Source: Streptomyces bikiniensis (lineage in GTDB: Bacteria; Actinomycetota; Actinomycetes; Streptomycetales; Streptomycetaceae). Taken from it: a stretch of DNA of 64,000 nucleotides. The translations under genes and the position numbers were made by a program. Below are positions 23,879 to 32,716 of this stretch, in pieces. The DNA lies in NCBI GenBank assembly GCA_000716465.1, contig JNWL01000002.1, positions 62,001 to 126,000 of the forward strand, given 5' to 3'. Within the stretch, counting starts at the first letter, position 1. Every line of letters begins with the position of its first letter. The notes beneath the pieces were generated by a model, which was given only the letters and a program-made list of their open reading frames with translations, was not told where the DNA came from and searched no databases.

Positions 23879-25672
23879 ATGGCGTCACCAGCAACCACGG
23901 CGGCCCTACGACCACTCGACGCGATGGACACCACCGTCTCGGGGCCCACGGAGATCGCCGACGTCGTCGCCGCGCACCTGGAACTGCTCGGGGCCCGCGC
24001 GGACGGGTCGCCGGACAGGGCCGGGGACGACGGGATCACGGTGGGCGGCCGGGGGTTCGAATCCGTGTCCGCCACCGTGCACTGGGGTGCACCCGGGACC
24101 GGACTCGTCGACGAGGCCACGGTCCAGGCCGCCACCGGCGTGATGGCCGTGCACGGGCGCAGGACCGGCCTTCCGGCCGGGCTGGCCGCCGACTACGCCG
24201 CCACCGCCACCGGAGTCCTCGCCGTCCAGGGGCTCCTCGCGGGACTGGTCGGGCAGTCCCGCGGAACGGCGGTCGGCCACGTCGAGGCGACCGCCGACCG
24301 GGCCGGGCTCCTCGCGGTCTCCCAGTACCTGGCGGCCGCCGGGGCCGACGAGGGAGAGGCCGCCGAACTCGCGCCCGGGGGGCCGCCCTTCACCTCCGCC
24401 GAGGGAGTCCTCTTCGAGCTGGAGACCCTCGACCCCGGTGCCTGGGCCGCCTTCTGGCGGGCCCTGGAGGCACCCGCGGACGCGATCCGGGCGGGCTGGC
24501 GTCCGTTCCAGTTCCGCTACGCCACGGCCTGCGCGCCCTTCCCGCCGGTGCTGCACGAGGTCACGCGCGGGAAACCGCTGGAGGAGATCCGCCGGGCCGC
24601 CGACCTGTCGGGGGCCGAGGTGTGCGCCCTGCGGACCCTGGCGGAGCGTCACGCGGAGGCCGACGGTGCGCCGCCCTGGTCGTTCCTGCCGGTCGGAGGC
24701 GAAGCGTTCCAGCGGCCCCCGCGCACGGCGAAGCCGGTCGGACCCGAGGCCGACGGCGGTCCGCTGACGGGCCTCACCGTGCTGGAGGCCGGCCGGCGCA
24801 TCCAGGCGCCCCTCACCGCCCACCTGCTGGGCCTGCTGGGCGCCGAGGTGATCAGGATCGAGCCGCCGGGCGGGGACCCGCTCCGCGGCATGCCGCCGAC
24901 CTCGTCGGGCATATCGGCGCGCTGGCTCGCCCTCAACCGCGGCAAGAAGGCCGTCGAGATCGACATCAAGGCGGCGGCCGACCGGCGCAGGCTGACCGAG
25001 ATGGCCGCCGGCGCGGACGTCTTCCTCCACAACTGGGCTCCGGGCAAGGCGGCCGGACTGGGCCTGGACGCGGAGGACCTGGCCAGGGTCAACCCCGCCC
25101 TCGTGTACGCGTACACCGGCGGCTGGGCGGGCCGGATCGACGACGCTCCCATGGGCACCGACTTCATGGTCCAGGCCCGTACCGGCGTCGGCGAGGCGGT
25201 CCGGCCCGAGGGCGAACCGCCCGCACCGTCCCTGATGACGCTGCTCGACGTGCTCGGCGGACTGCACGGGGCCGAGGCCGTCCTGGCGGGACTCCTGCTG
25301 CGCGAGCGCACCGGCAGGGGGATGCGTGTGGACTCCTCGTTGCTGGGAGCGGCCGACACCCTCACCGCCCCCGCGCTGGCACGGATCGGGCGGGGCGAGA
25401 ACCCTCGCCGTCCGGCCGGCTTCCGCCGGCCCCTACGCACGGCGGACGGCTGGATCGCGCCCGCCGACCGCGATGCCCGGGCCGCCGCGGCCCACGACCT
25501 GACCGCACTGCCCACCGCGGAGGCGCTGGCGCTGCTGCACGGCCACGGTCTGGCCGCGACCACCGTCACCACGGACCTCTCCGCCCTCCACCACGATCCG
25601 CGTTTCGGCGGTGCGATCCACCGCGACGCGCACGGCGCCCCCGCCGTCCCGGCCCCTTGGAGCTTCGCATGA
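23879..25672 (+). CDS. CaiB/BaiF-type CoA-transferase family protein with extended N-terminus
   Basis: 597 residues from the ATG at 23879 (GGAGAGG upstream). The C-terminal half is a clear CaiB/BaiF fold: LTGLTVLEAGRRIQAPLTA, LLGAEVIRIEPPGGDPLRG, SARWLALNRGKKAVEID, VFLHNWAPGKAAGLGLD, and the second-domain part AVLAGLLLRERTGRGMRVD. The catalytic Asp of this family should lie in the segment near TDFMVQARTG. The first 300 residues are a second, more divergent CoA-transferase-like half. The final domain is short. Its stop overlaps the start of the adenylating ligase gene, so the two act together on a common acid. Confidence 0.78.
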   Translation: MASPATTAALRPLDAMDTTVSGPTEIADVVAAHLELLGARADGSPDRAGDDGITVGGRGFESVSATVHWGAPGTGLVDEATVQAATGVMAVHGRRTGLPAGLAADYAATATGVLAVQGLLAGLVGQSRGTAVGHVEATADRAGLLAVSQYLAAAGADEGEAAELAPGGPPFTSAEGVLFELETLDPGAWAAFWRALEAPADAIRAGWRPFQFRYATACAPFPPVLHEVTRGKPLEEIRRAADLSGAEVCALRTLAERHAEADGAPPWSFLPVGGEAFQRPPRTAKPVGPEADGGPLTGLTVLEAGRRIQAPLTAHLLGLLGAEVIRIEPPGGDPLRGMPPTSSGISARWLALNRGKKAVEIDIKAAADRRRLTEMAAGADVFLHNWAPGKAAGLGLDAEDLARVNPALVYAYTGGWAGRIDDAPMGTDFMVQARTGVGEAVRPEGEPPAPSLMTLLDVLGGLHGAEAVLAGLLLRERTGRGMRVDSSLLGAADTLTAPALARIGRGENPRRPAGFRRPLRTADGWIAPADRDARAAAAHDLTALPTAEALALLHGHGLAATTVTTDLSALHHDPRFGGAIHRDAHGAPAVPAPWSFA

Positions 25673-27354
25673 CCGTCGACCTGCACGACCTGCTGCCCGC
25701 CGGACTCCGCCGCTCCTGGGCGACCGACGGAACCTGCCCCGACCTCGACCTCTACAGCCTCTTCAGGGCCCGCCAGATCGCCGACCCGCACCACACTGCC
25801 GTCCTCGACGCCAAGGGCAAGCTCTGCTACACGGCACTCGACCGCAAGGTCCGATGTCTGGCCGCCGGTCTCAGAGACCTCGGCATACGCGAGGGCGACG
25901 TGGTCGGCGTGCAGCTCCCCAACCACCGCAACGCCGTCATCGCCGACCTGGCCCTGGCCGCCCTCGGCGCCGTCGCCCTGCCCTTCCCCGTGGGCCGCGG
26001 CGTCTTGGAGGCCGAATGCCTGCTGCGCCGTGCTCAGGCCGTGGCCGTCATCGCCGCCGTCGAACACCGCGACTTCCACCACGCCGCCGACCTCCATGTC
26101 CTCACCCGGTCCCTGCCCGACCTGCGCCACGTCGTCGCCGTCGGTCCCGGCCAGGCGCCGGAGGGAACGGTGGCGTGGGCCGGACTGATGCGCAGTGATC
26201 CGAAGGCGTTCACGCCCGCACGTCCCGACCCGGACAGCGCCGCCCGCATCCTGGTCTCCTCCGGTTCCGAGGCCGAGCCCAAGATGATCGCGTACTCGCA
26301 CAACGCGCTGGCCGGCGGGCGGGGCAACTTCCTCGCGTCGCTCATGCCGGACCGGACGCCGCCCCGCTGCCTCTTCCTCGTCCCTCTTGCCTCCGCGTTC
26401 GGCTCCAACGGCACGGCGGTGACCCTCGCCCGCCACGGCGGCACACTGGTCCTGCTCGACCACTTCACCCCGGACGCCGCCCTCGCGGCCCTGCGCGAGC
26501 ACCGGCCCACCCACGTCCTGGGCGTGCCGACGATGGTCCGCATGATGCTGGAGCGTCTCGACGCGGACGCCGAACCCCTCCCGGCGCCGACCGCCCTCGT
26601 CCTCGGCGGGGCGCCGCTGGACGAGACCACCGCGGCCGCCGCGGCGAAGGCGTTCGGCTGCCCGGTCGTCAACCTGTACGGCTCCGCCGACGGGGTCAAC
26701 TGCCACACCGGGCTTGCCCACACGGTTCCGCCCACCGACGGCTCGGGCGTCGTCGCCGGCCTCCCCGACCCCCGCGTCACCGAGATCCGGATCGCCGACC
26801 CGGACACCCACGACGCGCTCGCCGACGGCGCCGTCGGCGAGATCATCTCCCGGGGCCCGATGTCCCCGCTGTGCTACGTCGGCGCACCCGACCTGGACGC
26901 CCGCTACCGCACGCCCGAGGGCTGGGTCCGCACCGGCGACCTCGGATTCCTCGACGCCGACGGCGTCCTGCACGTGGTCGGACGGCTGAAGGACATCGTC
27001 ATCCGGGGCGGCGCCAACATCAGCCCGGCCGAGGTCGAACGCGAGCTCACCTCGCACCCGTTGGTCCGGGACGTGGTGTGTGTCGGGGTCCCCGACCCCG
27101 TGATGGGAGAACGCCTCGCGGCCTGTGTGGTCCCCCGGGGTGAGGACGCCCCCACCCTGGAATCCCTTGGCGAGCACCTGTCCGCGCGGGGCATGGAACG
27201 CCGCAAGCACCCCGAACGGCTCCTGGTCGTCCAGGCCATGCCGCTCACCGCGGCGGGCAAGCCCGACCGGGCCGCGCTGCGGGACCGTCTCACCCCGAGC
27301 GGGACGGACCCCGTCGCCCGGGAGGAGCGGCCGCCATTCGCGCAGGCGGGCTGA
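25669..27354 (+). CDS. AMP-dependent acyl-CoA synthetase / adenylating ligase
   Basis: 561 residues from the ATG overlapping the previous stop. ANL superfamily cores: LVSSGSEAEPKMIAYSHN (A3-like, with S-S-G-S instead of the usual TSGTTG), NLYGSADGVN, GWVRTGDLGFLDADG, GRLKDIVIRGGANISPAEVE and the C-terminal lysine in PLTAAGKPDRAAL. It activates a carboxylic acid with ATP. The A3 loop deviation may alter phosphate handling. A strong hairpin follows. Confidence 0.85.
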   Translation: MTVDLHDLLPAGLRRSWATDGTCPDLDLYSLFRARQIADPHHTAVLDAKGKLCYTALDRKVRCLAAGLRDLGIREGDVVGVQLPNHRNAVIADLALAALGAVALPFPVGRGVLEAECLLRRAQAVAVIAAVEHRDFHHAADLHVLTRSLPDLRHVVAVGPGQAPEGTVAWAGLMRSDPKAFTPARPDPDSAARILVSSGSEAEPKMIAYSHNALAGGRGNFLASLMPDRTPPRCLFLVPLASAFGSNGTAVTLARHGGTLVLLDHFTPDAALAALREHRPTHVLGVPTMVRMMLERLDADAEPLPAPTALVLGGAPLDETTAAAAAKAFGCPVVNLYGSADGVNCHTGLAHTVPPTDGSGVVAGLPDPRVTEIRIADPDTHDALADGAVGEIISRGPMSPLCYVGAPDLDARYRTPEGWVRTGDLGFLDADGVLHVVGRLKDIVIRGGANISPAEVERELTSHPLVRDVVCVGVPDPVMGERLAACVVPRGEDAPTLESLGEHLSARGMERRKHPERLLVVQAMPLTAAGKPDRAALRDRLTPSGTDPVAREERPPFAQAG

Positions 27355-27360
27355 TCAGGA

Positions 27361-27393
27361 GGGCCGGTCACGCGCGCACCGCGTGACCGGCCC
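27361..27393 (+). terminator. Terminator after the CoA-ligase gene
   Basis: Arms GGGCCGGTCACGCG (27361-27374) and CGCGTGACCGGCCC (27380-27393), loop CGCAC. A 14-bp perfect stem starting 6 bp after the stop. Confidence 0.75.
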
Positions 27394-27485
27394 CGACCCG
27401 ACCACCGCCCCACGCCGGCGGACGCCTGGACATCCGGAGCGTGTACGAACCCTCGGAGGCGGTCCCCGAGGCCGGGAAACGCACG

Positions 27486-27513
27486 CGGGTGCGTCCGAAA
27501 GGGAACGCACCCG
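27486..27513 (-). terminator. Terminator of the zinc ABC operon
   Basis: CGGGTGCGT (27486-27494) pairs with ACGCACCCG (27505-27513) around a 10-nt loop that itself has CC/GG. It lies about 60 bp beyond the end of the substrate-binding protein gene. Confidence 0.5.
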
Positions 27514-27575
27514 AGTGGGCCCGCCGCGCGGTGCGGGCCGAAGGCGGCCGTGCCGGCGGGGCCGGCGTCACGGGG

Positions 27576-28424
27576 TCAGGATCCGCCCATCCCCTTCTTG
27601 ATCTCGGTCGCGGCGTTGCGGTAGACGGCCAGCAGGTCGAGGTCGTCGCCGGGGTAGTTGACGATCTGCACCTGCCTGGCGCCGGAGTCGGGCAGCACGG
27701 TGCCGGTCGACATGTGGGCGTTGTCCAGGACCAGGGCGGGCTTCTTGCCGGAGAGTTCGGCCAGCTGCGCGGGGGTCACGGCCTCCGGTCCGTACGTACC
27801 GGCCGGGGTGATGCCCGCGAGCTTCGCCGCCCAACCGGTGAACACCTGGGTGACGGTGACGGGGCTCTTGCCGCCGGGCCAGGCCGCCTGGACGTCCTTG
27901 TTGAGCTTGCCGTACTCGCTGTCGAATCCGGTCTTCCACTTCGTCGCGGCGTCCGTCGTGCCGAAGAGCGCGGCCAGCTTGTCGACCTCTGCCTTGACCT
28001 TGTCCGGGTCGTTGTCGAGGTTGACCTCGACCAGCTTCGCCTTCGAGCCGGCCGCCTCCTTGATCTTCGCGGCGTACGGCTCGAACGGCGCGTAGAGGAC
28101 GAAGTCGGCCTGGGCGACGGCGGCGAGGTCGGAGGGCTTCGGGTCGTAGTCGGGGGCGTGGTGCACCGACTGCGGGACGATGACCTTGACGTCGTCGGCG
28201 CCGGCGGCCTTGGCGAACGCGCCCTCCCAGGTCGTGGTGACCACGACCGCGGGCTTCTGCTCGGCGTCGGCGGGTGCCGAGGACGCTCCTGCCGAGGCCG
28301 AGGCCGAGGCCGACGACGAGGGGGAGGACGTGTCGTTCTTGTCGCCGCCGCAGCCGGTGACGAGGGTCAGGCCGAGCGCGCTCAGTGCGAGGAGGGACGG
28401 GATGCGGACGCCGGTGCGCGCCAT
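27576..28424 (-). CDS. znuA: Metal (zinc-type) ABC transporter substrate-binding lipoprotein
   Basis: 282 residues. Lipoprotein leader with lipobox LVTGC (Cys25), a Ser/Ala-rich linker, then a cluster A-I fold with SVHHAPDYDPKPSDLAAVAQ (metal His and binding loop), LVEVNLDNDPDKVKAEVDK, and a second-lobe segment LVLDNAHMSTG. The middle His usually present (HxAFGY) reads TQVFTGW, so the site may be incomplete or altered. The gene overlaps the permease gene by 43 bp, so permease and binding protein are translationally linked. Zn2+ or Mn2+ specificity cannot be decided from sequence, and no obvious Zur box was found. Confidence 0.78.
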   Translation of the reverse strand: MARTGVRIPSLLALSALGLTLVTGCGGDKNDTSSPSSSASASASAGASSAPADAEQKPAVVVTTTWEGAFAKAAGADDVKVIVPQSVHHAPDYDPKPSDLAAVAQADFVLYAPFEPYAAKIKEAAGSKAKLVEVNLDNDPDKVKAEVDKLAALFGTTDAATKWKTGFDSEYGKLNKDVQAAWPGGKSPVTVTQVFTGWAAKLAGITPAGTYGPEAVTPAQLAELSGKKPALVLDNAHMSTGTVLPDSGARQVQIVNYPGDDLDLLAVYRNAATEIKKGMGGS

Positions 28425-29251
28425 GAGGTGGTTCTCCGTTCGGATATGAGGTGCACGGCGAGGACGACCGCCCCCGCCGTCAGGACGAGGACGGGCCCGG
28501 GCGGCCAGTCCAGCCACAGGGCCAGCAGGAACCCGGTCAGGTTCACCGCGACCCCGATCCCGATCGCCCACAGGGTGATCGACTTCAGTGAGCGGCCCAG
28601 CCGCCGGGCGGCGAGAGCGGGCAGCAGGGTGAGCGCGTCGACGAGCAGGGCGCCGGTGAGCTTGATCGCTCCGGCGACCGCCACGGCCACCAGGACCAGC
28701 AGTGCGGCGGTCAGGGCGCGGACCGGGACGCCCGAGCACTCGGCCAGCTCCCGGTCGTACAGCAGCAGGCCGACGTCCCGCCGCCGCCACCAGAACAGCG
28801 CCGGCACGACGACGGCCAGCGCGCCGAGCACGATCAGGTCCGGTGTGCCGACGGAGAGGATCGAGCCCCACAGCAGCGCGAACGCACCCGAGGCGTTCAC
28901 CCCGGACACCGCCAGGAGCAGCAGGGCCCCCGCGATGGCCAGGCTCATCAGCAGTCCCATCGCCCCGGACAGTCCGTCCGGCGTACGGGCCAGGGGCGCC
29001 ACGCCCGCCCCGGCCAGGGCGCAGGCCACCAGCGCGCACAGCATCGGGTCGAGCCCCGTGATGAGGCCGACGGCGATCCCGAACAGCGCGACGTGCATCA
29101 TCGCGAACCGGACCGGCATGATGTCCAGACCGACGATGATCACGCCGATGACGGGCAGACCGACGGCCGCGAACAGCAGGGCGAGACCGGCCCGCTGGAC
29201 CGGGACGAGCTGGAGCAGCGCGCCGACGTCGGCGGTCGCGAGGGTGCTCAC
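28382..29251 (-). CDS. znuB: Metal ABC transporter permease
   Basis: 289 residues from a GTG that overlaps the ATPase stop. Eight or so transmembrane helices of the ABC-3 family, with MPVRFAMMHVALFGIAVGL early, ALLWGSILSVG in the middle, the DRELAECSGVPVR coupling loop, and AVAGAIKLTGALLVDALTLLPALAA near the end. It forms the membrane channel of the importer with the neighbouring ATPase and lipoprotein. Confidence 0.85.
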   Translation of the reverse strand: MSTLATADVGALLQLVPVQRAGLALLFAAVGLPVIGVIIVGLDIMPVRFAMMHVALFGIAVGLITGLDPMLCALVACALAGAGVAPLARTPDGLSGAMGLLMSLAIAGALLLLAVSGVNASGAFALLWGSILSVGTPDLIVLGALAVVVPALFWWRRRDVGLLLYDRELAECSGVPVRALTAALLVLVAVAVAGAIKLTGALLVDALTLLPALAARRLGRSLKSITLWAIGIGVAVNLTGFLLALWLDWPPGPVLVLTAGAVVLAVHLISERRTTSWRAPASASRPSSH

Positions 29252-29883
29252 CGGACCTCCCGCAGCCGGCCCGCCGCCATCTCCAGGACCCGGTCGCACC
29301 GGTCGGCGAGCGCCCGGTCGTGCGTGACCACGACCAGGGTCACCGGCAGCGACGCCAGGACGTCCGCGGCTTCGGCCTGTCCGTCGAAGTCGAGTGCGGC
29401 GGTCGGTTCGTCGGCGAGCAGCACCTGCGCTCCGGCGGCGACACAGCCGATCGCCCGCGCGAGGTACATGCGCTGGAGCTGCCCGCCCGACAGGGTGTGC
29501 AGCGGCCGTTCGACCAGCGTGCCCACCCCGAGCCGGCCGGCCGCTTCCGCGGCCTCCGCGGGCGCACCACCGCTGGCGAGCAGTTCGGCACCGAGCAGGG
29601 GGAACCGGCCGACAGCAGGCTTCTGCGGGATCCAGGCGCAGGAGCGCCGCCGCCACGCCCACTCGGCCGCCGTGCCGGTGCCCCGGCCACCGACCAGGAT
29701 CGATCCGCCCGCCTGCCGGTGCAGACCCAGGACGGCGCGCAGCAGCGTCGTCTTGCCCGATCCGTTCGTCCCGGTCAGTGCCACCCGGTCCCCGGCGGCG
29801 ATCTCGAGGTCGACCCCCGAGACCGCCTCCACACGGCCGTGCCTGCACATGACCCCGTGCATCCGCACGTCCAACCCGCCCAT
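29248..29883 (-). CDS. znuC: Metal ABC transporter ATP-binding protein
   Basis: About 211 residues. Walker A GTNGSGKTT, Q-loop in IPQKPAV, signature LSGGQLQRMYLARA, Walker B VLLADEPTAALD, H-loop VVVTHD. ATG at 29883 with AAAGGTG upstream is preferred to a GTG 21 nt earlier. It is the first gene of a three-gene C-B-A importer operon. Confidence 0.88.
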   Translation of the reverse strand: MGGLDVRMHGVMCRHGRVEAVSGVDLEIAAGDRVALTGTNGSGKTTLLRAVLGLHRQAGGSILVGGRGTGTAAEWAWRRRSCAWIPQKPAVGRFPLLGAELLASGGAPAEAAEAAGRLGVGTLVERPLHTLSGGQLQRMYLARAIGCVAAGAQVLLADEPTAALDFDGQAEAADVLASLPVTLVVVTHDRALADRCDRVLEMAAGRLREVR

Positions 29884-30448
29884 CCCACACCTTTCAGACG
29901 GCACGTGTGAGGAGCCGGTTCGCTCCTCCCCCAGCGAGTAGTCGGATGGAGCGCGGTGCTGGTTCCAGGACGCGCCGTTCCGCCGGAATCGAGCCGCGCG
30001 CGATTTCTCCGCCGAGGTGCGCCGGCCGTGGTCCGGCGGGCGCGCGGGCGCGTCGGAGGGCCGGGGCCGGGGCGGTTCCGCCGGAAGGAGCCGGTGCCGG
30101 TGCCGTCCGGGTTACCGAGGAGCACAGGGACGATCCTCACGTGGGATCCGCCTCGCGTGGCAGGCGTTCCGAGGGGATTCCCGTGCCAGGATGACGCCGC
30201 CGGACCACGTGGGAATTCGCCTTCCCGAGCGTGGACCGTTCCGGGCCTGTCGGCCGCGTGTTTCGCCACATCCCGCTTCACGGAGGGGATGCGGCCGGCA
30301 GGTCCCTCGTGGCGGACGCGATCCTGTCCGGCCGAATGACCACCGTGTTCGTCCCTTCTGGTCCGCCGACACCTGGAACGCGGTCTTCCGCGGTGCGGAT
30401 CCGGCCCCGGTCTGTGAGCACCGGGTACGAGCTGTCAGGATGCGTGCC
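29884..30448. other. 565-bp region between the zinc importer and the His-rich membrane protein
   Basis: Carries the divergent promoters. No ORF with family character on either strand, and no Zur-like TGAAAATGATTTTCA palindrome. Two copies of TTCCGCCGGAA (near 29981 and 30077) form short inverted repeats. No RNA gene recognised. Confidence 0.5.
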
Positions 30449-31231
30449 ATGACGGTCGGGGGGAGCTTGCGCGTGGCGCGCGCCGCGATGTTCGCGGTGG
30501 TGTGCGTGGTGCTCGCGTCCGTCGGTCACGTGCTCATGTCCGGCGAGTCCCTGCCGTGGCACGTTCTCGTCCTCTCCCTCGCGGCCGTCGGCGGTGCCGG
30601 CTGGGCGGCCGCGGGCAGGGAGCGCGGCCGCGTGGCGGTGGTGGCGCTCACCCTCGCTGTCCAGGCGGGCCTGCACGGGGCCTTCACCCTGGCCCAGGCA
30701 CTGTCCTCGTCCCCGGCGGGGACATCCGGCGCGGAGTCCGCGCTGGCGCGACGCTGGGCCGACTACCTCCTGTGCGGGTCGCACAGTGACCTGGCCGCCG
30801 CGGCGCGCGCCTACGACGTGGCCGAGGACGCCGGTCTGATCCGGAACCTCAAGATGCCGCCGTTGAGCGACGGTTCGTCCGCGATAGTCGCCCTTCAACA
30901 CACGGGGCACGGCGGGGGGCACGGAGGCGGCGGCCACGACATGGCCGCGATGACCGGTACCGCCTCGTGGGGCATGCTCGCCGCGCACGCCGCCGCGGCC
31001 CTGCTGTGCGGGCTCTGGCTCGCCCACGGCGAGCGCGCCCTCTTCCGTATCCTGCGCGCGGCCACGGACCGTGTCCTCGTCCCCTTCGCGCTCCTGCTGG
31101 CGATGCCCGCTCCGACGTGGGAACCGCCGAGGACGCCCTCCCTCGACCAGCCTGTGCGGCCGACCCGGCTGCGGCTGCTCGTCCACGCGCTCATCACCCG
31201 GGGTCCTCCGGTGGGAGCCGCTGTCGTCTGA
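30449..31231 (+). CDS. His-rich multipass membrane protein (paralogue of 32717-33355)
   Basis: 260 residues from the second of two close ATGs. Four or five hydrophobic segments surround a loop rich in His/Gly/Met, HTGHGGGHGGGGHDMAAM at about 150-168. The opening (SVGHVLMSGESLPWHVLVL), the helix ALTLAVQAGLHGAF and the late HGERALFRILR match positions in the protein at 32717, so the two are paralogues. A His/Met-rich loop beside a Cu+ ATPase and a PCuAC protein suggests copper or other metal binding at the outer face. No established family name is claimed. Confidence 0.7.
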   Translation: MTVGGSLRVARAAMFAVVCVVLASVGHVLMSGESLPWHVLVLSLAAVGGAGWAAAGRERGRVAVVALTLAVQAGLHGAFTLAQALSSSPAGTSGAESALARRWADYLLCGSHSDLAAAARAYDVAEDAGLIRNLKMPPLSDGSSAIVALQHTGHGGGHGGGGHDMAAMTGTASWGMLAAHAAAALLCGLWLAHGERALFRILRAATDRVLVPFALLLAMPAPTWEPPRTPSLDQPVRPTRLRLLVHALITRGPPVGAAVV

Positions 31232-31365
31232 CGGCGGAAGAACCCGGACCGCGGCCGTACGCCGTCCGGGAGCACCCCCGTGCCCCCGCACGGGGCCCAC
31301 CCCCTCACGGGCAGCCGACGGACGCGTGCCGTCGTGCCCGGAACACGGAAGGACCCGATCCCACG

Positions 31366-31950
31366 ATGAGCCCTGTCCTGTCCGAAGACGTCACGGACGA
31401 CGACCTCACCGCCTGGGCCCTCGCCGCCTCCCGCGGCGACGCCGACGCCGTCGACCGCTTCGTCCGCGGGGTCCAGAGCGATGTGCGGCGGTACGTCGGC
31501 CGGCTCGCCGACGACGCCCAGGCGGCCGAGGACCTGACCCAGGAGACGTTTCTGCGCGCCCTCACCAGCCTGCACCGCTACGAAGGGAGGGCGCCGGCGC
31601 GGCTGTGGCTGCTCTCCATCGCACGGCGCGCGGTGATCGACAGCATCCGCTACAAGACGTCCCGCCCACGTGTCTCCGACGTCGCCGACTGGCAGGACGT
31701 CGTCGAGCGGACACAACCGACGGACCTGCCCGGTTTCGACGAGGGCGTGCTGCTGCGGACCCTGATCGGCGCGTTGCCCGAGGACCGGCGGGAGGCGTTC
31801 GTCCTCACACAGGTGCTCGACCTCTCCTACGACGAGGCCGCACGGGCCGCCCACTGCCCCATCGGCACGGTCCGGTCACGGGTCTCCCGCGCGCGGGCGG
31901 CGCTGGCACAGTCGGTGAAGCACCCCGAAGGGATGCCCGTGGCCGCCTGA
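31366..31950 (+). CDS. ECF-type RNA polymerase sigma factor
   Basis: 194 residues. Region 2 with AEDLTQETFLRALTSLHRY and ARLWLLSIARRAVIDSIR, region 4 with LPEDRREAFVLTQVLDLSYDEAA and IGTVRSRVSRARAALA. GGAAGGACC precedes the ATG. No anti-sigma factor gene is adjacent. The next gene downstream is convergent and encodes a Cys-rich small protein. Paralogous His-rich membrane proteins flank the sigma gene, so it may control a metal response; that is inference. Confidence 0.88.
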   Translation: MSPVLSEDVTDDDLTAWALAASRGDADAVDRFVRGVQSDVRRYVGRLADDAQAAEDLTQETFLRALTSLHRYEGRAPARLWLLSIARRAVIDSIRYKTSRPRVSDVADWQDVVERTQPTDLPGFDEGVLLRTLIGALPEDRREAFVLTQVLDLSYDEAARAAHCPIGTVRSRVSRARAALAQSVKHPEGMPVAA

Positions 31951-31969
31951 GGCCGACCGGTCCCCGGGC

Positions 31970-32021
31970 GCTCCCGGTCGTTTCCGTCCGCCGTCCCCGG
32001 CGGACGGAAACGACCGGGAGC
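31970..32021. terminator. Bidirectional terminator, 23-bp perfect stem
   Basis: The arms 31970-31992 and 31999-32021 are exact complements (start GCTCCCGGTCG), with a 6-nt loop GTCCCC. It sits between convergent genes, the ECF sigma factor and the Cys-rich protein. Confidence 0.85.
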
Positions 32022-32059
32022 CGCGGGCCGGACGTGAGCGACCGCGAGCGGGGCGGTCC

Positions 32060-32275
32060 TCAGGCCGACGCCACCGCGTCCAGCCTGCCTTCCTTCGCCT
32101 CCTCGACGAGCGAGGCGAACTGGTCCGCGCTCATCTCCACCTTCTGTCCGAAGTCGTCGGTGATCACCACCCGGCGCTCCGGGGGCGCGCTCTCGTCCAC
32201 GAAGAGCTGGGGGCAGCCGCAGTCGCACTTTCCGCAGAACGTCGCCAGGGGCTCCAGAGAACCGATGTCAGCCAT
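32060..32275 (-). CDS. Small cysteine-rich protein, putative metal-binding
   Basis: 71 residues from the ATG at 32275 (GAAAGGCG upstream). The N-terminal part has four Cys in FCGKCDCGCPQLFVDESAPP (CxxCxCxC), followed by RRVVITDDFGQKVEMSADQF and an acidic-basic helical C-terminus. Cysteines spaced this way can bind a metal ion, in keeping with the surrounding genes. Not recognised as a named family. It is convergent with the ECF sigma gene; an upstream in-frame start would add 14 residues without an RBS. Confidence 0.65.
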   Translation of the reverse strand: MADIGSLEPLATFCGKCDCGCPQLFVDESAPPERRVVITDDFGQKVEMSADQFASLVEEAKEGRLDAVASA

Positions 32276-32716
32276 CACCACACGCCTTTCTCGATCACAT
32301 CCGTACCAGGGCCGCACGATGCCGCCCCGTCCTCACGGACGGAGGAGTCCTGCCCGGCCGAGCGACACGCACGCCCGTCCGGAGAGCCGCCTGGGAGCAC
32401 GAGGACCGGCCCTGTGCTCCCGATGCCCCCGATTCCGGCCATCCGCCGGAAACCGGACACCGCTTTCGTACGACCCTTCCGGCGGGGCGGCCGTTCCGCC
32501 CGGTCGCCGAGGGTGTGAGGGGGCGGGACTTCCCACCTGTTTGTCCCGTTGGTCGTTGTGGTGAGGCACCTCACTCGGACGGGGACGGGCAGGCGTCGGC
32601 ACCGGTCGTGCGGTGCAACTCCGTTGGTCGTGCGCGAAGCTGACGGTGCGTGTGCGGGAGACGTCGCGGGGGAGCCGGGAAGCGGCGTCACGGGCCCTGC
32701 CCGGGCGGGCTACCTT
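32276..32716. other. 441-bp region with two inverted repeats, no gene
   Basis: Holds an 8-bp stem GGGAGCAC/GTGCTCCC (32393-32421) and a palindrome GTGAGG-CA-CCTCAC (32561-32574). The latter may be an operator for the plus-strand gene. No protein with family character. Confidence 0.45.

Noticed and set aside
24049..24062. GGGGGTTCGAATCC resembles a tRNA T-loop
   Set aside because: It lies within the CoA-transferase frame (GRGFES), and no acceptor stem, anticodon arm or D-loop folds around it.
29884..30448. Zur box upstream of the zinc importer
   Set aside because: No AT-rich TGAAAATGATTTTCA-like palindrome was found in the gap.
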